Assembly (NCBI RefSeq): GCF_040675875.1 | Contig: NZ_JBEGII010000001.1 | Coordinates: 3,782,001-3,846,000 of the forward strand | DNA length: 64,000 nucleotides | Origin: Microbacterium sp. LWO12-1.2 | GTDB taxonomy: Bacteria; Actinomycetota; Actinomycetes; Actinomycetales; Microbacteriaceae | Direction of reading: 5' to 3' | Shown: positions 32,478-41,980 of the stretch, piece after piece | How the letters are laid out: every line of letters starts with the position of its first letter | How positions within the stretch are numbered: position 1 is the stretch's first letter | Made by a program: the position numbers and the translations under genes | The notes under the pieces: model-generated | Seen by the model: only the letters and a program-made list of their open reading frames with translations | Databases searched by the model: none | Told to the model about the DNA's origin: nothing

Positions 32478-33263
32478 ATGGCGAATGAGATCGAGAAGTT
32501 CCTCGGCCGCAGTCTGACGAGCACCGTCGGTCAACCGCTGCGCGTGGCGGTGTACTCCCGCATCGCCGACGGCATCCGCTCCGGAGTCTTCGAACTCGGG
32601 TCGGCCCTTCCGCGCGAGACCGAGCTCGGCGTCGCGCTCGGCGTCAGTCGCACTGTCGTGCGGGAGGCGCTGATGCTCCTCGAAGAGGATGGCCTGATCA
32701 TCACCCGCCGCGGCATCGGCCGCTTCGTCGCCGACGACCTCCCCCGGGTGGGGCTGGAGGAGCTGCGCCCCCTGGAGCAGGCCCTGTCCGACGGCGACGA
32801 CGAGGTGGTCGTGCGCACCATCAGCTTCGACCTGCAGTCCACCACCGATTTCACCTCGAGCAAACTGGCGCTCGATCCCGCAGCGAACACCTGGTTCCGC
32901 GAGGCCGTCGTCGAACGTCACGGGGAACCTGTCGCGATCCTTCAGGAGCACCTGCCGGCCGGGCGCTACCTCAGCGACATCAGCCAGGAGATCGCCGAGG
33001 GGCTCGACGCGGCGGCCTCCTCGTCCTCCAGCGTGCTCGCCGCCCTGCGTGAACAGAAGGGCGTCGTCTTCGATTCGGCGGTGTGCGAGATCACCGTCAA
33101 TGTCGTCGGCGCCTCGCGCGGAGCGCTCCTCGGCCTCGGGCCCGCCGACCCCGTACTCATCCTCACCCAGACCGTGACGACCGCGGGGAAGCCCGTGTAC
33201 CTCGCCAAGTGCATCGTCTCGTCACGCGTCGGTCATCTCTCCGTCGTCCAGACCACCTCCTGA
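32478..33263 (+). CDS. GntR family regulator with UTRA domain (HutC type)
   Basis: 261 residues. Residues 20-85 are the GntR winged helix (VYSRIADGIRSGVFELGSALPRETELGVALGVSRTVVREALMLLEEDGLI) and residues about 115-255 the UTRA effector domain (FREAVVERHGEPVAILQEHLP, ending TAGKPVYLAKCIVSSRVGHLSV). UTRA proteins bind small metabolites; a nucleoside or ribose phosphate fits the neighbours. The ATG at 32478 is used because AAGGAG precedes it and the protein then starts close to the winged helix. The ribokinase gene follows after 12 bases. Confidence 0.88.
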   Translation: MANEIEKFLGRSLTSTVGQPLRVAVYSRIADGIRSGVFELGSALPRETELGVALGVSRTVVREALMLLEEDGLIITRRGIGRFVADDLPRVGLEELRPLEQALSDGDDEVVVRTISFDLQSTTDFTSSKLALDPAANTWFREAVVERHGEPVAILQEHLPAGRYLSDISQEIAEGLDAAASSSSSVLAALREQKGVVFDSAVCEITVNVVGASRGALLGLGPADPVLILTQTVTTAGKPVYLAKCIVSSRVGHLSVVQTTS

Positions 33264-33275
33264 TTGCGAGCATCC

Positions 33276-34115
33276 GTGTCCACATCCCTTCCGCTCACCA
33301 TCGTCGGCAGCATCAACGTCGACCTCACCGCGCGCGCCGACCGCCTTCCGGAGGCCGGCGAGACCGTGGGAGGAGGCACGCTCGTCCGTGAGGCCGGGGG
33401 CAAGGGCGCGAATCAGGCCGCAGCGGCTGCGCGACTCGGCGCCAGGGTGCGCATGATCGGCGCGGTCGGCACGGATGCCGACGGGGCCTGGATGCGCTCC
33501 GAGCTCGATGCGGCCGGCGTCGACACCACGAGCATCCAGACGCGAGAGCAGCCCACCGGCGTCGCCCTGATCGTGGTCGACCGCGAGGGGGAGAACCAGA
33601 TCGCGGTGTGCGAGGGGGCCAATGGTGAGATCGAGCTCGACGGCGTGGTCTTCGGAGCGGACGAGGCGGTGCTCGCGCAGCTGGAGATCTCGATGGACCT
33701 TGTGGTCGCGCTGGCCGAGCAGGTGCAGGGCTACCTCGCCGTCAACGCCGCGCCTGCCCGTGACCTGCCGGATGTCGTGCTGGAGCGCGCCGACCTGATC
33801 ATCGTCAACGAGACAGAGTACGCATTGATCCCGGCACTGCGCACGGCCAAGCGCGTCGCGGTCACCTACGGCGCTGACGGCGCGCGACTGTTCGAGTCCG
33901 GCGTCGAGGTCGCGTCTGCACCCGCGGTCAAGACGACCGTGGAGAACACCGTCGGCGCGGGCGATGCCTTCTGCGCCGCTCTCACGATCGGCCTCGCCTC
34001 CGGGGTCCCTGCCGGCTCCGCGCTCGCCGCGGCCTGCGCCGTGGGCGCCGCTGCGGTCGCCGACCCGCGCTCGCAGCCGCTGCTCTCGTCGTACGACACG
34101 TATCTCGCGCGCTGA
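33276..34115 (+). CDS. rbsK: Ribokinase (PfkB family)
   Basis: 279 residues. The N-terminal sugar-binding motif GGGTLVREAGGKGANQA and the C-terminal catalytic motif NTVGAGDAFCAAL, with the base Asp in GAGD, identify a PfkB sugar kinase; GSINVDLTARADRLPEAGET is typical of ribokinase. It phosphorylates ribose released by the nearby nucleoside hydrolase. I chose GTG 33276; the frame is open from TTG 33264, immediately after the GntR stop, and no ribosome site is strong for either. Confidence 0.9.
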   Translation: MSTSLPLTIVGSINVDLTARADRLPEAGETVGGGTLVREAGGKGANQAAAAARLGARVRMIGAVGTDADGAWMRSELDAAGVDTTSIQTREQPTGVALIVVDREGENQIAVCEGANGEIELDGVVFGADEAVLAQLEISMDLVVALAEQVQGYLAVNAAPARDLPDVVLERADLIIVNETEYALIPALRTAKRVAVTYGADGARLFESGVEVASAPAVKTTVENTVGAGDAFCAALTIGLASGVPAGSALAAACAVGAAAVADPRSQPLLSSYDTYLAR

Positions 34116-34142
34116 CCCGGCCGCGATGTCGGTCCCGGCGGC

Positions 34143-34148
34143 TAGCCT
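34143..34148 (+). promoter_or_regulatory. -10 element TAGCCT of the tag gene, leaderless start
   Basis: TAGCCT ends six bases before the ATG at 34155 and there is no ribosome site, the same arrangement as before the S2, histidine kinase and recQ genes. Confidence 0.6.
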
Positions 34149-34154
34149 GATCGG

Positions 34155-34724
34155 ATGACCTCCCTGATCATCGGCCCCGACGAGCGCGCCCGCTGCGCCT
34201 GGGTGGGCGACGACGCCGAGTACCGCCGCTATCACGACGAGGAGTGGGGCACCCCGCTGCACGGCGACCGTGCGCTGTTCGAGAAGATGGCGCTCGAGGG
34301 TTTCCAGGCGGGGCTGTCGTGGATCACGATCCTGCGCAAGCGCCCGCACTTCCGCGAAGTGTTCGCCGGATTCGAGCCCGAGGTGGTCGCTGAGTACGAC
34401 GACGGCGACGTGGAGCGCCTGATGGCCGACCCCGGGATCATCCGCAATCGCGCGAAGATCCTGGCGACGATCGGCAACGCGCAGATCGTCCGCAGCATGG
34501 CGGAGGGCGAGCTCGACGCCTTGATGTGGTCGTTCGCCCCTCCGGCATCCGCATCGCGTCCGGCGGCGATGGGGGATGTGCCCCCTGTCACCCCCGAATC
34601 GACCGCGATGAGCAAGGAACTGCGCCGCCGCGGTTTCCGTTTCGTCGGACCCACCACGATGTACGCCCTGATGCAGTCGGCCGGGATGGTCGACGACCAT
34701 ATGCAGGGCTGCTGGCGGGTCTGA
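34155..34724 (+). CDS. tag: DNA-3-methyladenine glycosylase I
   Basis: 189 residues. ARCAWVGDDAEYRRYHDEEWGTP at the N-terminus is the TAG hallmark: the Cys and His are zinc ligands and the Tyr/Glu/Trp lie in the base pocket. FQAGLSWITILRKRPHFREVF and RRRGFRFVGPTTMYALMQSAGMVDDH are the other conserved blocks, the last ending with further zinc ligands (HMQGCW). It removes 3-methyladenine from alkylated DNA. Single-gene unit. Confidence 0.95.
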   Translation: MTSLIIGPDERARCAWVGDDAEYRRYHDEEWGTPLHGDRALFEKMALEGFQAGLSWITILRKRPHFREVFAGFEPEVVAEYDDGDVERLMADPGIIRNRAKILATIGNAQIVRSMAEGELDALMWSFAPPASASRPAAMGDVPPVTPESTAMSKELRRRGFRFVGPTTMYALMQSAGMVDDHMQGCWRV

Positions 34725-34762
34725 CACCGCTGGCCGCTGAGGTCGGTGTGGCCGGGGTTTCC

Positions 34763-34810
34763 GATGGGCACTTCTCCCCATCGAGAGCATTACCACAGCG
34801 CGGTTAGGAT
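34763..34810 (+). promoter_or_regulatory. Palindrome-type promoter of the giant surface protein gene (copy A)
   Basis: A near-palindrome, CGATGGGCA-N4-TCCCCATCG in its full 22-bp form (the shared 21-base part is 34763-34783), is followed by 20 bases and then TTAGGAT (34804-34810), which supplies a TAGGAT -10. The gene starts 69 bases further down. Two other copies with the same geometry precede the WXG-type genes at 57650 and 61399. The palindrome lies just upstream of or over the -35 position, so it is probably an activator or repressor site. Confidence 0.75.
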
Positions 34811-34878
34811 GGACCGGTACGCCGCGGGCTTTCGGCTGGTGGTGGGAGTCGGAAGTGCGACCCTGGGGGGAACCGGGT

Positions 34879-37800
34879 ATGAAGGCGTTGTCATGGATGC
34901 GTGCGCGACCCAAGACGCTGGCTTCGGCCGCAGGCGTCACGGTGGGCGTGATCGCCATCACGACGATGGCGTTCACCTACGAGGGCTTCCCCACGACCAA
35001 GGTCGACCTGAACGACGGCGGCGTCTGGATCACCAAGACCTCGAGCCTGCTCGTCGGCCACTTCAACCACGAATCCACCGTGCTCGACGGCGGGCTGCGC
35101 ACCACGAGCGAGGACTACGACATCCTCCAGGCGGCATCCACCGTCCTCGTGGTCGATGACAGTGCCTCCACCGTCACCGCAGTCGACCCCGCCCGTATCT
35201 CGCTCGGCGATTCCGCAGGGATTCCCACGGCCGCGAAGGTCGCGCTCGGCAACCGCACCGCCGCTGTGCTCGACGAGAAGTCCGGCGACCTCTGGGTCGT
35301 GCCAGTGCGGGGAATCGCCGGCTTCGAGATCGAGGCGGCGGAGCCGATCGTGGAGCTCGGTGAGAACGCCGACGTGACGGTCGCGAACGACGGCACCGTG
35401 TTCGCGCTGTCAGCGGAGCGCGGCGAGGTCGTCACGATCCCTGTCGACAACGAGGGCGAGGCGGGTGACCCCTCCGCGGCATCGGTCGGCGAGATCGACG
35501 CGGCCGTGCGCCCCACGATCACCGCGGTCGGGCGCACGCCGATCGTGCTCGATGCCGCGGCCGGCGTCGTGATGACGCCCGGCGGTTTCCGCACCGAGAT
35601 CGACGGCGCCGCGGATGCCGTGCTGCAGCAGGCGTCCGCCGAGACGGATGCCGTGGCTGTCGCCACGGCATCCGCGCTGCTCGAGGTGCCGATCGACGGC
35701 AGCGAGGTGACCGAGACCGCCGTCGGCGCGAACGGCACCGCGGCCGCTCCGGTCTGGCTGCGCGGCTGCACGTACGGCGCATGGGCTGGGTCGGCGAAGT
35801 TCGTTCGCGAATGCCCCGGCGACGCCAATGACGTGAACGCGCTCGTCGACGGTGCCGAGGACTCGACGAGCCTGGTGTTCCGCGTCAACCGTGACGTCAT
35901 CATCCTGAACGACGCCGTCGGCGGCGCGGCCTGGATGGCCGACGACAGCCTGCAGCGCGTCGACAACTGGAACGACCTCACGCCGCCCGACGGAGAGACC
36001 GAGAACGAAGACGACTCCACCGAGGAGACGGTCGAGACCACGCTGCCGGAGCGCAGCGACATCAACACCCCGCCCGTGGCGGCGGACGATGCATACGGCG
36101 TGCGCCCCGGCGCCACGACCATGCTCCCCGTGCTCGACAACGACAACGACGCCGATGGCGATGTGCTGGTCGCGGCGCTCGCCGAGAAGCAGCCGTCGAT
36201 CGGCACCGTGCAGGCCGTGAACAACGGGGGATCTCTGCAGATCGCGGTCGACAAGGACGCGTCGGGGAGCGCCACGTTCACCTATGAGGCCGACGACGGA
36301 CGCAAGGGCAAGGACACCGCGGTGGTGACCCTCACTGTGCACCCCTGGGACGAGAACGACGCCCCGCAGGCGAAGCGCAAGACCGCGCTGGCGGTGGAGA
36401 CCGGCGGCACGATCTCGTACAACATCCTTCCGGACTGGATCGATCCTGACGGCGATGACATCTATCTGCAGAGCGTCACGCCGGCGGAGGGCGATGAGGT
36501 CGACTTCAGCAAAGACGGCCAGATGACCTACAAGGCCACCGCGAGCCTGCAGGGCCGCAAGGAGGTCCAGGTCGTCGTCTCCGATGCATCCGGGCTGCAG
36601 ACCACCTCGACGCTCACGCTCGACGTGCGTCCGCAGGGGTCGACGAATCCCAAGACGAACGCCGACCACGTGGTCACGAGGGCGGGTGAGCAGGTCACGG
36701 TCGCGCCGCTGGTCAACGACACGAGCGCCGGCCGCGAACTGCTGCGCCTGAGCCGGGTGCTCGACACCCCCGGTGCGACGATCCAGCCGAACACGGCGAA
36801 CAAGACATTCACCTTCGTGGCGCCGGAGCCCGGTGTCTACTACGTGCAGTACCAGGTCACGACCGGGCCCAAGAACGGTGAGGGCCTCGTCCGCGTCGAT
36901 GTGATGCCGGAGAGCGAGACGGATCTGCCCCCGGTGGCCGTGCGCGACGTGGCCCTGCTGCCCACGGGCGGCGACGTGCTGCTCGGTGTGCTCAACAACG
37001 ACACAGACCCTGCCGGCGGCATCCTCGTCGTGCAGTCCGTGTCGCTGGACCCGGGGAGCGGCATCTCGGTCTCGGTGCTCAACCACGAGACGCTGCGCAT
37101 CACCGACCAGGGTGCTCTCCAGGACGAGGTGCGCATCGCGTATCGGATCTCGAACGGATCGAAGTCCGCAGACGGCGAGGTCGTGGTGATCCCGATCCCC
37201 GCCCCCGACGAGATCCTGCCGCCGACCGCCAACGCCGACACCGCCACCGTCCGTGCAGGCGATGTCGTGACCATCCCTGTGCTCGACAACGACACCCACC
37301 CGAGCGATGACGTGCTGCACCTCTCGCCCGATCTCATCGAGCCGCTGGTCGACCCCGAAGACGGCGAGGCCTTCGTCTCGCAGGACGAGGTGCGCTTCAA
37401 AGCCGGCGCCGAGGCCAAGACCGTGTACCTCACCTACGAGGCCGTGGATTCGCGCCAGCAGAAGGCAGCCGGCTTCGTCACGATCCAGATCCTGCCGATC
37501 GACGAGGAGAAGAACGCCGCTCCCCGTCCTCAGGACCTCACGGCTCGTGCCCTCGCGGGCAGCGAGGTGAACATCGCGGTGCCGCTCGATGGCATCGATA
37601 CGGACGGCGACTCCGTCGAGCTCATCGGCCTCGATTCGAGCCCGACCAAGGGCCGCATCACGAAGGTCGGTCCGAACTACTTCACTTACGAGGCGGCAGA
37701 CGGATCCGCCGGAGTCGACGCCTTCACCTACCGCGTCCGCGACCGTCTCGGCAAGGAGGGCACGGCGACCATCCGCGTCGGCGTCGCCCCCGCGGAGCAG

Positions 37801-40800
37801 ATCAACCAGGCGCCGTACGCGGTGAAGGATGCCGTCGTGGTGCGCCCCGGTCGTGAGATCGCGGTGCCGGTGTTGGACAACGACTCGGATCCAGAGGGCG
37901 ACAAGCTCCAGCTCGTCAAGGACGGCCTCGAGGTTCCTGAAGCTCTGACCGCCCGAGTCTCGGGTGATCGCGTGCTCGTGCAGGCGCCGAACGAGGAGAT
38001 GGAGACCTCGCTGCAGTACACGGTCGTCGACTCCCGTGGGGCCACCGCGACCGCGACGCTGCAGATCACGGTCGATGAGGAGGTGCCGCTGAAGGCCCCC
38101 GTCGCACGCGATGATCGGCTCCAGCCCGCCGACCTGAAGGACGGCAGCCTGTCGGCAGATCTCGAGATCCTCAAGAACGACGAAGATCCGGACGGCACGA
38201 AAGACAGGCTCGACGTCGAGGTCGGCGAGGGCGGGACCCTCCTCGAGGGTGGACTGGTGCGCGTCACGGTCACCGAGGAGCTGCAGCTGATCCGCTACAC
38301 GCTCACGGACCCCGACGGTCTTCAGGCATCCGCCTTCATCTTCGTGCCATCGCGCGACGACCTGCGCCCCACGTTGGATTCCACCAAGCCGGTCGAGGTC
38401 GTCAGCGGCGAGACCAAGGAGCTGCCGCTCGACAAGTACGTGACCGTGGCCGGCGGGGGAGAGGTGACGATCACCGAGAAGGCGAAGATCACCGCGAACC
38501 ACGCCAACGGCGACGATCTGCTGCTCGACGCGAGCACGCTCGTCTACACCTCGGCTGACGGGTTCTTCGGGCCGGATTCGCTGACCTTCGAGGTCACCGA
38601 CGGCACGGGCCCCGATGACCCCGAAGGCCGCAAGGCGACGCTCAGCATCCCGATCAACGTGCTGCCGCCGGAGAACCAGCAGCCCACGTTCCTGCAAGGG
38701 CAGGTGAACGTCGCGCCCGGCGAGCCGGAGACCCCGCTCGATCTGGCCGCGCTCACGGACGACCCGGACCCCGAGGACAAGGGCACGCACAAGTACTCCT
38801 TCATCGGCGGGGACACCAACGGCATCTCTGCGCGTGTCGACGGCGATCGTCTGTACGTCGAGGCATCGTCGAACGCCAAGAAGGGCGCGACCGCGACGCT
38901 GAAGATCCGCATCAGCGACGGCGAGACCGAGCCGATCGAGGGAACCGTGACCGCCCTGGTGACGGCGTCCACCCGGAACCTGGCTGCGGCGAACACCGAC
39001 ACGGTGACCGAGGCCGACGCGGGCAAGACGATCACCGTCCCGGCTCTCGCGAACGACGTCAATCCGTTCCCCGATACGCCGTTGAAGATCGTCTCGGCTG
39101 TGGCCGAGTCCGGCTCCGCAGATGTGTCGAACACCGCTTCCGAGGTCACCATCACTCCGGCGAAGAGCTTCGTCGGCACGCTCGTGGTGCGCTATCGCAT
39201 CCAGGATGCGACCGAGGATGCCGACCGCGAGGTGAACGGCCAGATCATCGTCACGGTGCAGGACGTGCCAGGTACGCCGGGCACCCCGACCGTCACGAGT
39301 GTGCAGGACCGCACGGTCGTCATCTCCTACTCCGCCCCCACCAACAACGGCGCGGAGATCACGAAGTACACCGTGAAGTCGGTCACGGGGGGTGCGTACA
39401 CGAAGGAGTGCCAGTCGACCACCTGCACGCTCGATGGTCTGACGAACAACGTCGAGTACGCGTTCCAGGTGACGGCGACGAACCGCGTCGGCGAATCCAA
39501 GCCCTCTGGCACCTCGGAGATCGCTCGACCGGATGCGCGCCCCGACACGCCCAACCCGCCGACCCTGGTGTTCGGCGACAAGTCGCTGAAGGTGGCGTGG
39601 ACGACCCCGACGACCCCCGGGTCCCCGGTCGATCGCTACACGCTCGAGATCTCGCCGGCACCGCCGTCCGGCATCACACAGAAGGAAGTCACCGGCAACT
39701 CCCTCACCTGGGAGGGCCTGGAGAACGGGTCCGACTACCAGGTGCGCGTGCAGGCGCACAACCGCGCGCCCGACCCCTCCAGCTGGAGCGGATGGTCCGC
39801 CTCCGAGATCCCGGCTGGTCCGCCGCTCGCGGCGAATGCCCCGACCACACAGGAACTCGAGCCGGTCGGCAACCAGGCGCAGATGCAGGTGAACTGGGGT
39901 GCCCCCGACAAGAACGGCGACGCGATCCGCAGCTACCAGCTCGAGGTGCTCGAGGGCGGCAACGTCGTGCGTACCATCACGCCGGGCGCGCAGGCGACGA
40001 GCCAGGCTGTGGTCGTGCCGACCTCCGAGGCCGCGTACACCTACCGCATCCGGGCGCAGAACAAGGCCGGCTGGGGAGAGTGGAGCGCGCAGTCGGCGCC
40101 GCGTCGTGGCGTCACCGCGCCCGGTGCCCCGACCAGTCTCCGCGTGACGAACGAGGGCGACCGGCAGCTGACGATCTCGTACACCCCGGGCTCGCGCAAC
40201 GGCGCCAAGACGGGCGAGGTCCAGTACCAGTACCGGTTGAACAACGGCAACTGGGCCGGAATCCCCGGCAACAACATCATCGGCGGTCTCAGCAACGGCA
40301 CGAACTACACCGTGCAGGTGCGCGGTGTGGCCACGGTCGACGGCACGACCTACGCCGGTGCGGGGTCGAACACCGCAGCGGGCAATCCGCACGGCAAGCC
40401 GCACACGCCGACCGGGGGCGCGGAACAGCTGACCACCCAGGTGCGTCTGAAGTGGAACGCGACGGGTTCACCGAACGGCCGCGACATCTCGACGGTGCAG
40501 ATCAGCATCGACGGCGGCGGCTGGGAAGGCGTCGGCATCAGCGGTTCGAGGGACGTCGGCAACGACTACGACCAGGCCCACAACATCCGGGTCAGGGCGC
40601 AGGACACGACCGGTGCCTGGTCGGATGTCAGCCAGACGTACAGCGCGCAGTCCAGCCCGCGCCCGCAACCGCGTGCCTGGGTGTCGAGAGGCACCCCCGG
40701 CAACTGGCCAGGGCAGTGCACCGACGGCACCTGCGCGAAGTTCGTGGTCAACACCTCGAACTTCCCGGCGGGCAACTATCAGGTCTGGTGCAACAGCAAC

Positions 40801-40956
40801 GCGCCGACCGCCGGTCCGCGCTTCGCGGGCGGTGGGAGCTGGAACATCCCAGCCAACGGCTCTGTCGAGCTCAGCTGCTTCCACGGAAACGGCGGCCGCG
40901 GCTACCAGGTCTGGGTCACGATCGGCGGCACGGACTACGAACGCACCAACTGGTAG
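34879..40956 (+). CDS. Giant surface protein with Ig-like/cadherin-like and FnIII repeats
   Basis: 2025 residues. A basic N-terminus and one membrane span (about 13-34) act as signal anchor. Residues 40-370 are beta-rich, possibly a propeller. From about 395 to 1460 roughly nine Ig-like repeats occur, many with the calcium-type words VLDNDNDADGD, VLNNDTDPAGG, VLDNDTHPSDD and VLDNDSDPEGD. FnIII repeats fill about 1463-1925. The last 95 residues form a separate domain with four cysteines (CTDGTC, VWC, LSC). It is the first gene of the secretion-associated cluster and ends 52 bases before moxR. By layout it is an extracellular adhesin, stalk or scaffold. Start ATG 34879 has GGGGGGAA upstream. 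Confidence 0.88.
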   Translation: MKALSWMRARPKTLASAAGVTVGVIAITTMAFTYEGFPTTKVDLNDGGVWITKTSSLLVGHFNHESTVLDGGLRTTSEDYDILQAASTVLVVDDSASTVTAVDPARISLGDSAGIPTAAKVALGNRTAAVLDEKSGDLWVVPVRGIAGFEIEAAEPIVELGENADVTVANDGTVFALSAERGEVVTIPVDNEGEAGDPSAASVGEIDAAVRPTITAVGRTPIVLDAAAGVVMTPGGFRTEIDGAADAVLQQASAETDAVAVATASALLEVPIDGSEVTETAVGANGTAAAPVWLRGCTYGAWAGSAKFVRECPGDANDVNALVDGAEDSTSLVFRVNRDVIILNDAVGGAAWMADDSLQRVDNWNDLTPPDGETENEDDSTEETVETTLPERSDINTPPVAADDAYGVRPGATTMLPVLDNDNDADGDVLVAALAEKQPSIGTVQAVNNGGSLQIAVDKDASGSATFTYEADDGRKGKDTAVVTLTVHPWDENDAPQAKRKTALAVETGGTISYNILPDWIDPDGDDIYLQSVTPAEGDEVDFSKDGQMTYKATASLQGRKEVQVVVSDASGLQTTSTLTLDVRPQGSTNPKTNADHVVTRAGEQVTVAPLVNDTSAGRELLRLSRVLDTPGATIQPNTANKTFTFVAPEPGVYYVQYQVTTGPKNGEGLVRVDVMPESETDLPPVAVRDVALLPTGGDVLLGVLNNDTDPAGGILVVQSVSLDPGSGISVSVLNHETLRITDQGALQDEVRIAYRISNGSKSADGEVVVIPIPAPDEILPPTANADTATVRAGDVVTIPVLDNDTHPSDDVLHLSPDLIEPLVDPEDGEAFVSQDEVRFKAGAEAKTVYLTYEAVDSRQQKAAGFVTIQILPIDEEKNAAPRPQDLTARALAGSEVNIAVPLDGIDTDGDSVELIGLDSSPTKGRITKVGPNYFTYEAADGSAGVDAFTYRVRDRLGKEGTATIRVGVAPAEQINQAPYAVKDAVVVRPGREIAVPVLDNDSDPEGDKLQLVKDGLEVPEALTARVSGDRVLVQAPNEEMETSLQYTVVDSRGATATATLQITVDEEVPLKAPVARDDRLQPADLKDGSLSADLEILKNDEDPDGTKDRLDVEVGEGGTLLEGGLVRVTVTEELQLIRYTLTDPDGLQASAFIFVPSRDDLRPTLDSTKPVEVVSGETKELPLDKYVTVAGGGEVTITEKAKITANHANGDDLLLDASTLVYTSADGFFGPDSLTFEVTDGTGPDDPEGRKATLSIPINVLPPENQQPTFLQGQVNVAPGEPETPLDLAALTDDPDPEDKGTHKYSFIGGDTNGISARVDGDRLYVEASSNAKKGATATLKIRISDGETEPIEGTVTALVTASTRNLAAANTDTVTEADAGKTITVPALANDVNPFPDTPLKIVSAVAESGSADVSNTASEVTITPAKSFVGTLVVRYRIQDATEDADREVNGQIIVTVQDVPGTPGTPTVTSVQDRTVVISYSAPTNNGAEITKYTVKSVTGGAYTKECQSTTCTLDGLTNNVEYAFQVTATNRVGESKPSGTSEIARPDARPDTPNPPTLVFGDKSLKVAWTTPTTPGSPVDRYTLEISPAPPSGITQKEVTGNSLTWEGLENGSDYQVRVQAHNRAPDPSSWSGWSASEIPAGPPLAANAPTTQELEPVGNQAQMQVNWGAPDKNGDAIRSYQLEVLEGGNVVRTITPGAQATSQAVVVPTSEAAYTYRIRAQNKAGWGEWSAQSAPRRGVTAPGAPTSLRVTNEGDRQLTISYTPGSRNGAKTGEVQYQYRLNNGNWAGIPGNNIIGGLSNGTNYTVQVRGVATVDGTTYAGAGSNTAAGNPHGKPHTPTGGAEQLTTQVRLKWNATGSPNGRDISTVQISIDGGGWEGVGISGSRDVGNDYDQAHNIRVRAQDTTGAWSDVSQTYSAQSSPRPQPRAWVSRGTPGNWPGQCTDGTCAKFVVNTSNFPAGNYQVWCNSNAPTAGPRFAGGGSWNIPANGSVELSCFHGNGGRGYQVWVTIGGTDYERTNW

Positions 40957-41008
40957 CGATTCGTCGCCCTTCTCCTCTTTTCTCTTTTCATAGAAAGCAG
41001 AACAACCC

Positions 41009-41980
41009 ATGAGCATGACCCCCGAACAGGCCGCCTGGTTCCAGGGCACCTTCCAGCGTCTGGTCGACAACATAGACAAGGCGGTGCAGGGCAAGAAGGA
41101 GATCGTCGGCCTCGTGCTCTCGTCGATGCTCGCCGAGGGGCACGTGCTGCTGGAGGATGCTCCCGGCACGGGCAAGACGAGCCTCGCGAAGGCGCTCGCG
41201 GCGACCGTGCAGGGCACCAGCGCCCGCATCCAGTTCACGCCTGACCTGCTGCCGTCCGATGTGACCGGTGTCACGATCTACGACCAGCAGTCGCACAAGT
41301 TCGAGTTCCACAAGGGGCCGATCTTCGCGTCGATCGTGCTCGCGGATGAGATCAACCGCGCGTCTCCGAAGACGCAGTCCGCGCTGCTCGAGGTCATGGA
41401 GGAGTCGCGGGTCACGGTCGACGGCATCACGCACGAGACCGGGCGTCCGTTCCTCGTGATCGCGACCCAGAACCCGATCGAGCAGGCGGGAACGTACAAG
41501 CTCCCCGAGGCGCAGCTCGACCGCTTCCTGATCAAGACGTCGATCGGCTACCCCGACCTCGCGATCACCGAGAGCATCCTCGCGGGTGCCTCGGACCGCA
41601 ACCCCTCCGCCGGACTCTCGGCCATCATCACGACCAGCGCGGTGGCAGACATGGCCGACCTCGCGGCATCAGTGCACGTCGAGCCCGCCGTGCTGCGCTA
41701 CGTCGCCGAACTGGCCGAGGCCACCCGTGCCGACTCCGCGATCCGCCTGGGCGTCTCGGTGCGTGGGGCGATCGCGATGATCCGTATGGCGAAGGTATGG
41801 GCCGCGGCCCACGGGCGCCATTTCGTGCTCCCGGATGACATCAAGACGCTGGCCCGCCCCGTCTGGCAGCACCGTCTGCTGCTCGACGCCGAAGCCGAGT
41901 TCGCCGGCACCAGCAGCGACGCGGTCATCGCCCGCGTGCTCGACGCCGTCGCCGCACCGCAGGCGCGAACGGCGGCCTGA
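41009..41980 (+). CDS. MoxR family AAA+ ATPase
   Basis: 323 residues. Walker A DAPGTGKTS near residues 50-57, Walker B VLADEINRASPKTQSALLEVMEE, sensor region FLVIATQNPIEQAGTYKLPEAQLDRF: all as in MoxR ATPases. MoxR proteins act as chaperone-like ATPases with DUF58 partners in assembly of surface or secreted complexes, and here a DUF58 gene follows with one shared base. Start at ATG 41009; a second ATG lies two codons later. The ribosome site is weak (GAAAG) and the 52 bases upstream are pyrimidine-rich, so an internal promoter cannot be excluded. Confidence 0.94.
   Translation: MSMTPEQAAWFQGTFQRLVDNIDKAVQGKKEIVGLVLSSMLAEGHVLLEDAPGTGKTSLAKALAATVQGTSARIQFTPDLLPSDVTGVTIYDQQSHKFEFHKGPIFASIVLADEINRASPKTQSALLEVMEESRVTVDGITHETGRPFLVIATQNPIEQAGTYKLPEAQLDRFLIKTSIGYPDLAITESILAGASDRNPSAGLSAIITTSAVADMADLAASVHVEPAVLRYVAELAEATRADSAIRLGVSVRGAIAMIRMAKVWAAAHGRHFVLPDDIKTLARPVWQHRLLLDAEAEFAGTSSDAVIARVLDAVAAPQARTAA

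Noticed and set aside
34725..34762. Hairpin ACACCG/CGGTGT after the tag gene as a terminator
   Set aside because: The stem is only six base pairs with a long loop and no T-run; too weak to call.
35410..40404. A 1664-codon open frame antisense to the giant surface protein
   Set aside because: Composition is typical of an antisense shadow and there is no ribosome site or motif; the sense protein has regular Ig-like and FnIII repeats.
40957..41008. Pyrimidine-rich gap before moxR as a terminator or new promoter
   Set aside because: There is no stem to precede the T-rich run, no clear -10/-35 pair and no palindrome copy; it is probably just a linker within the operon.
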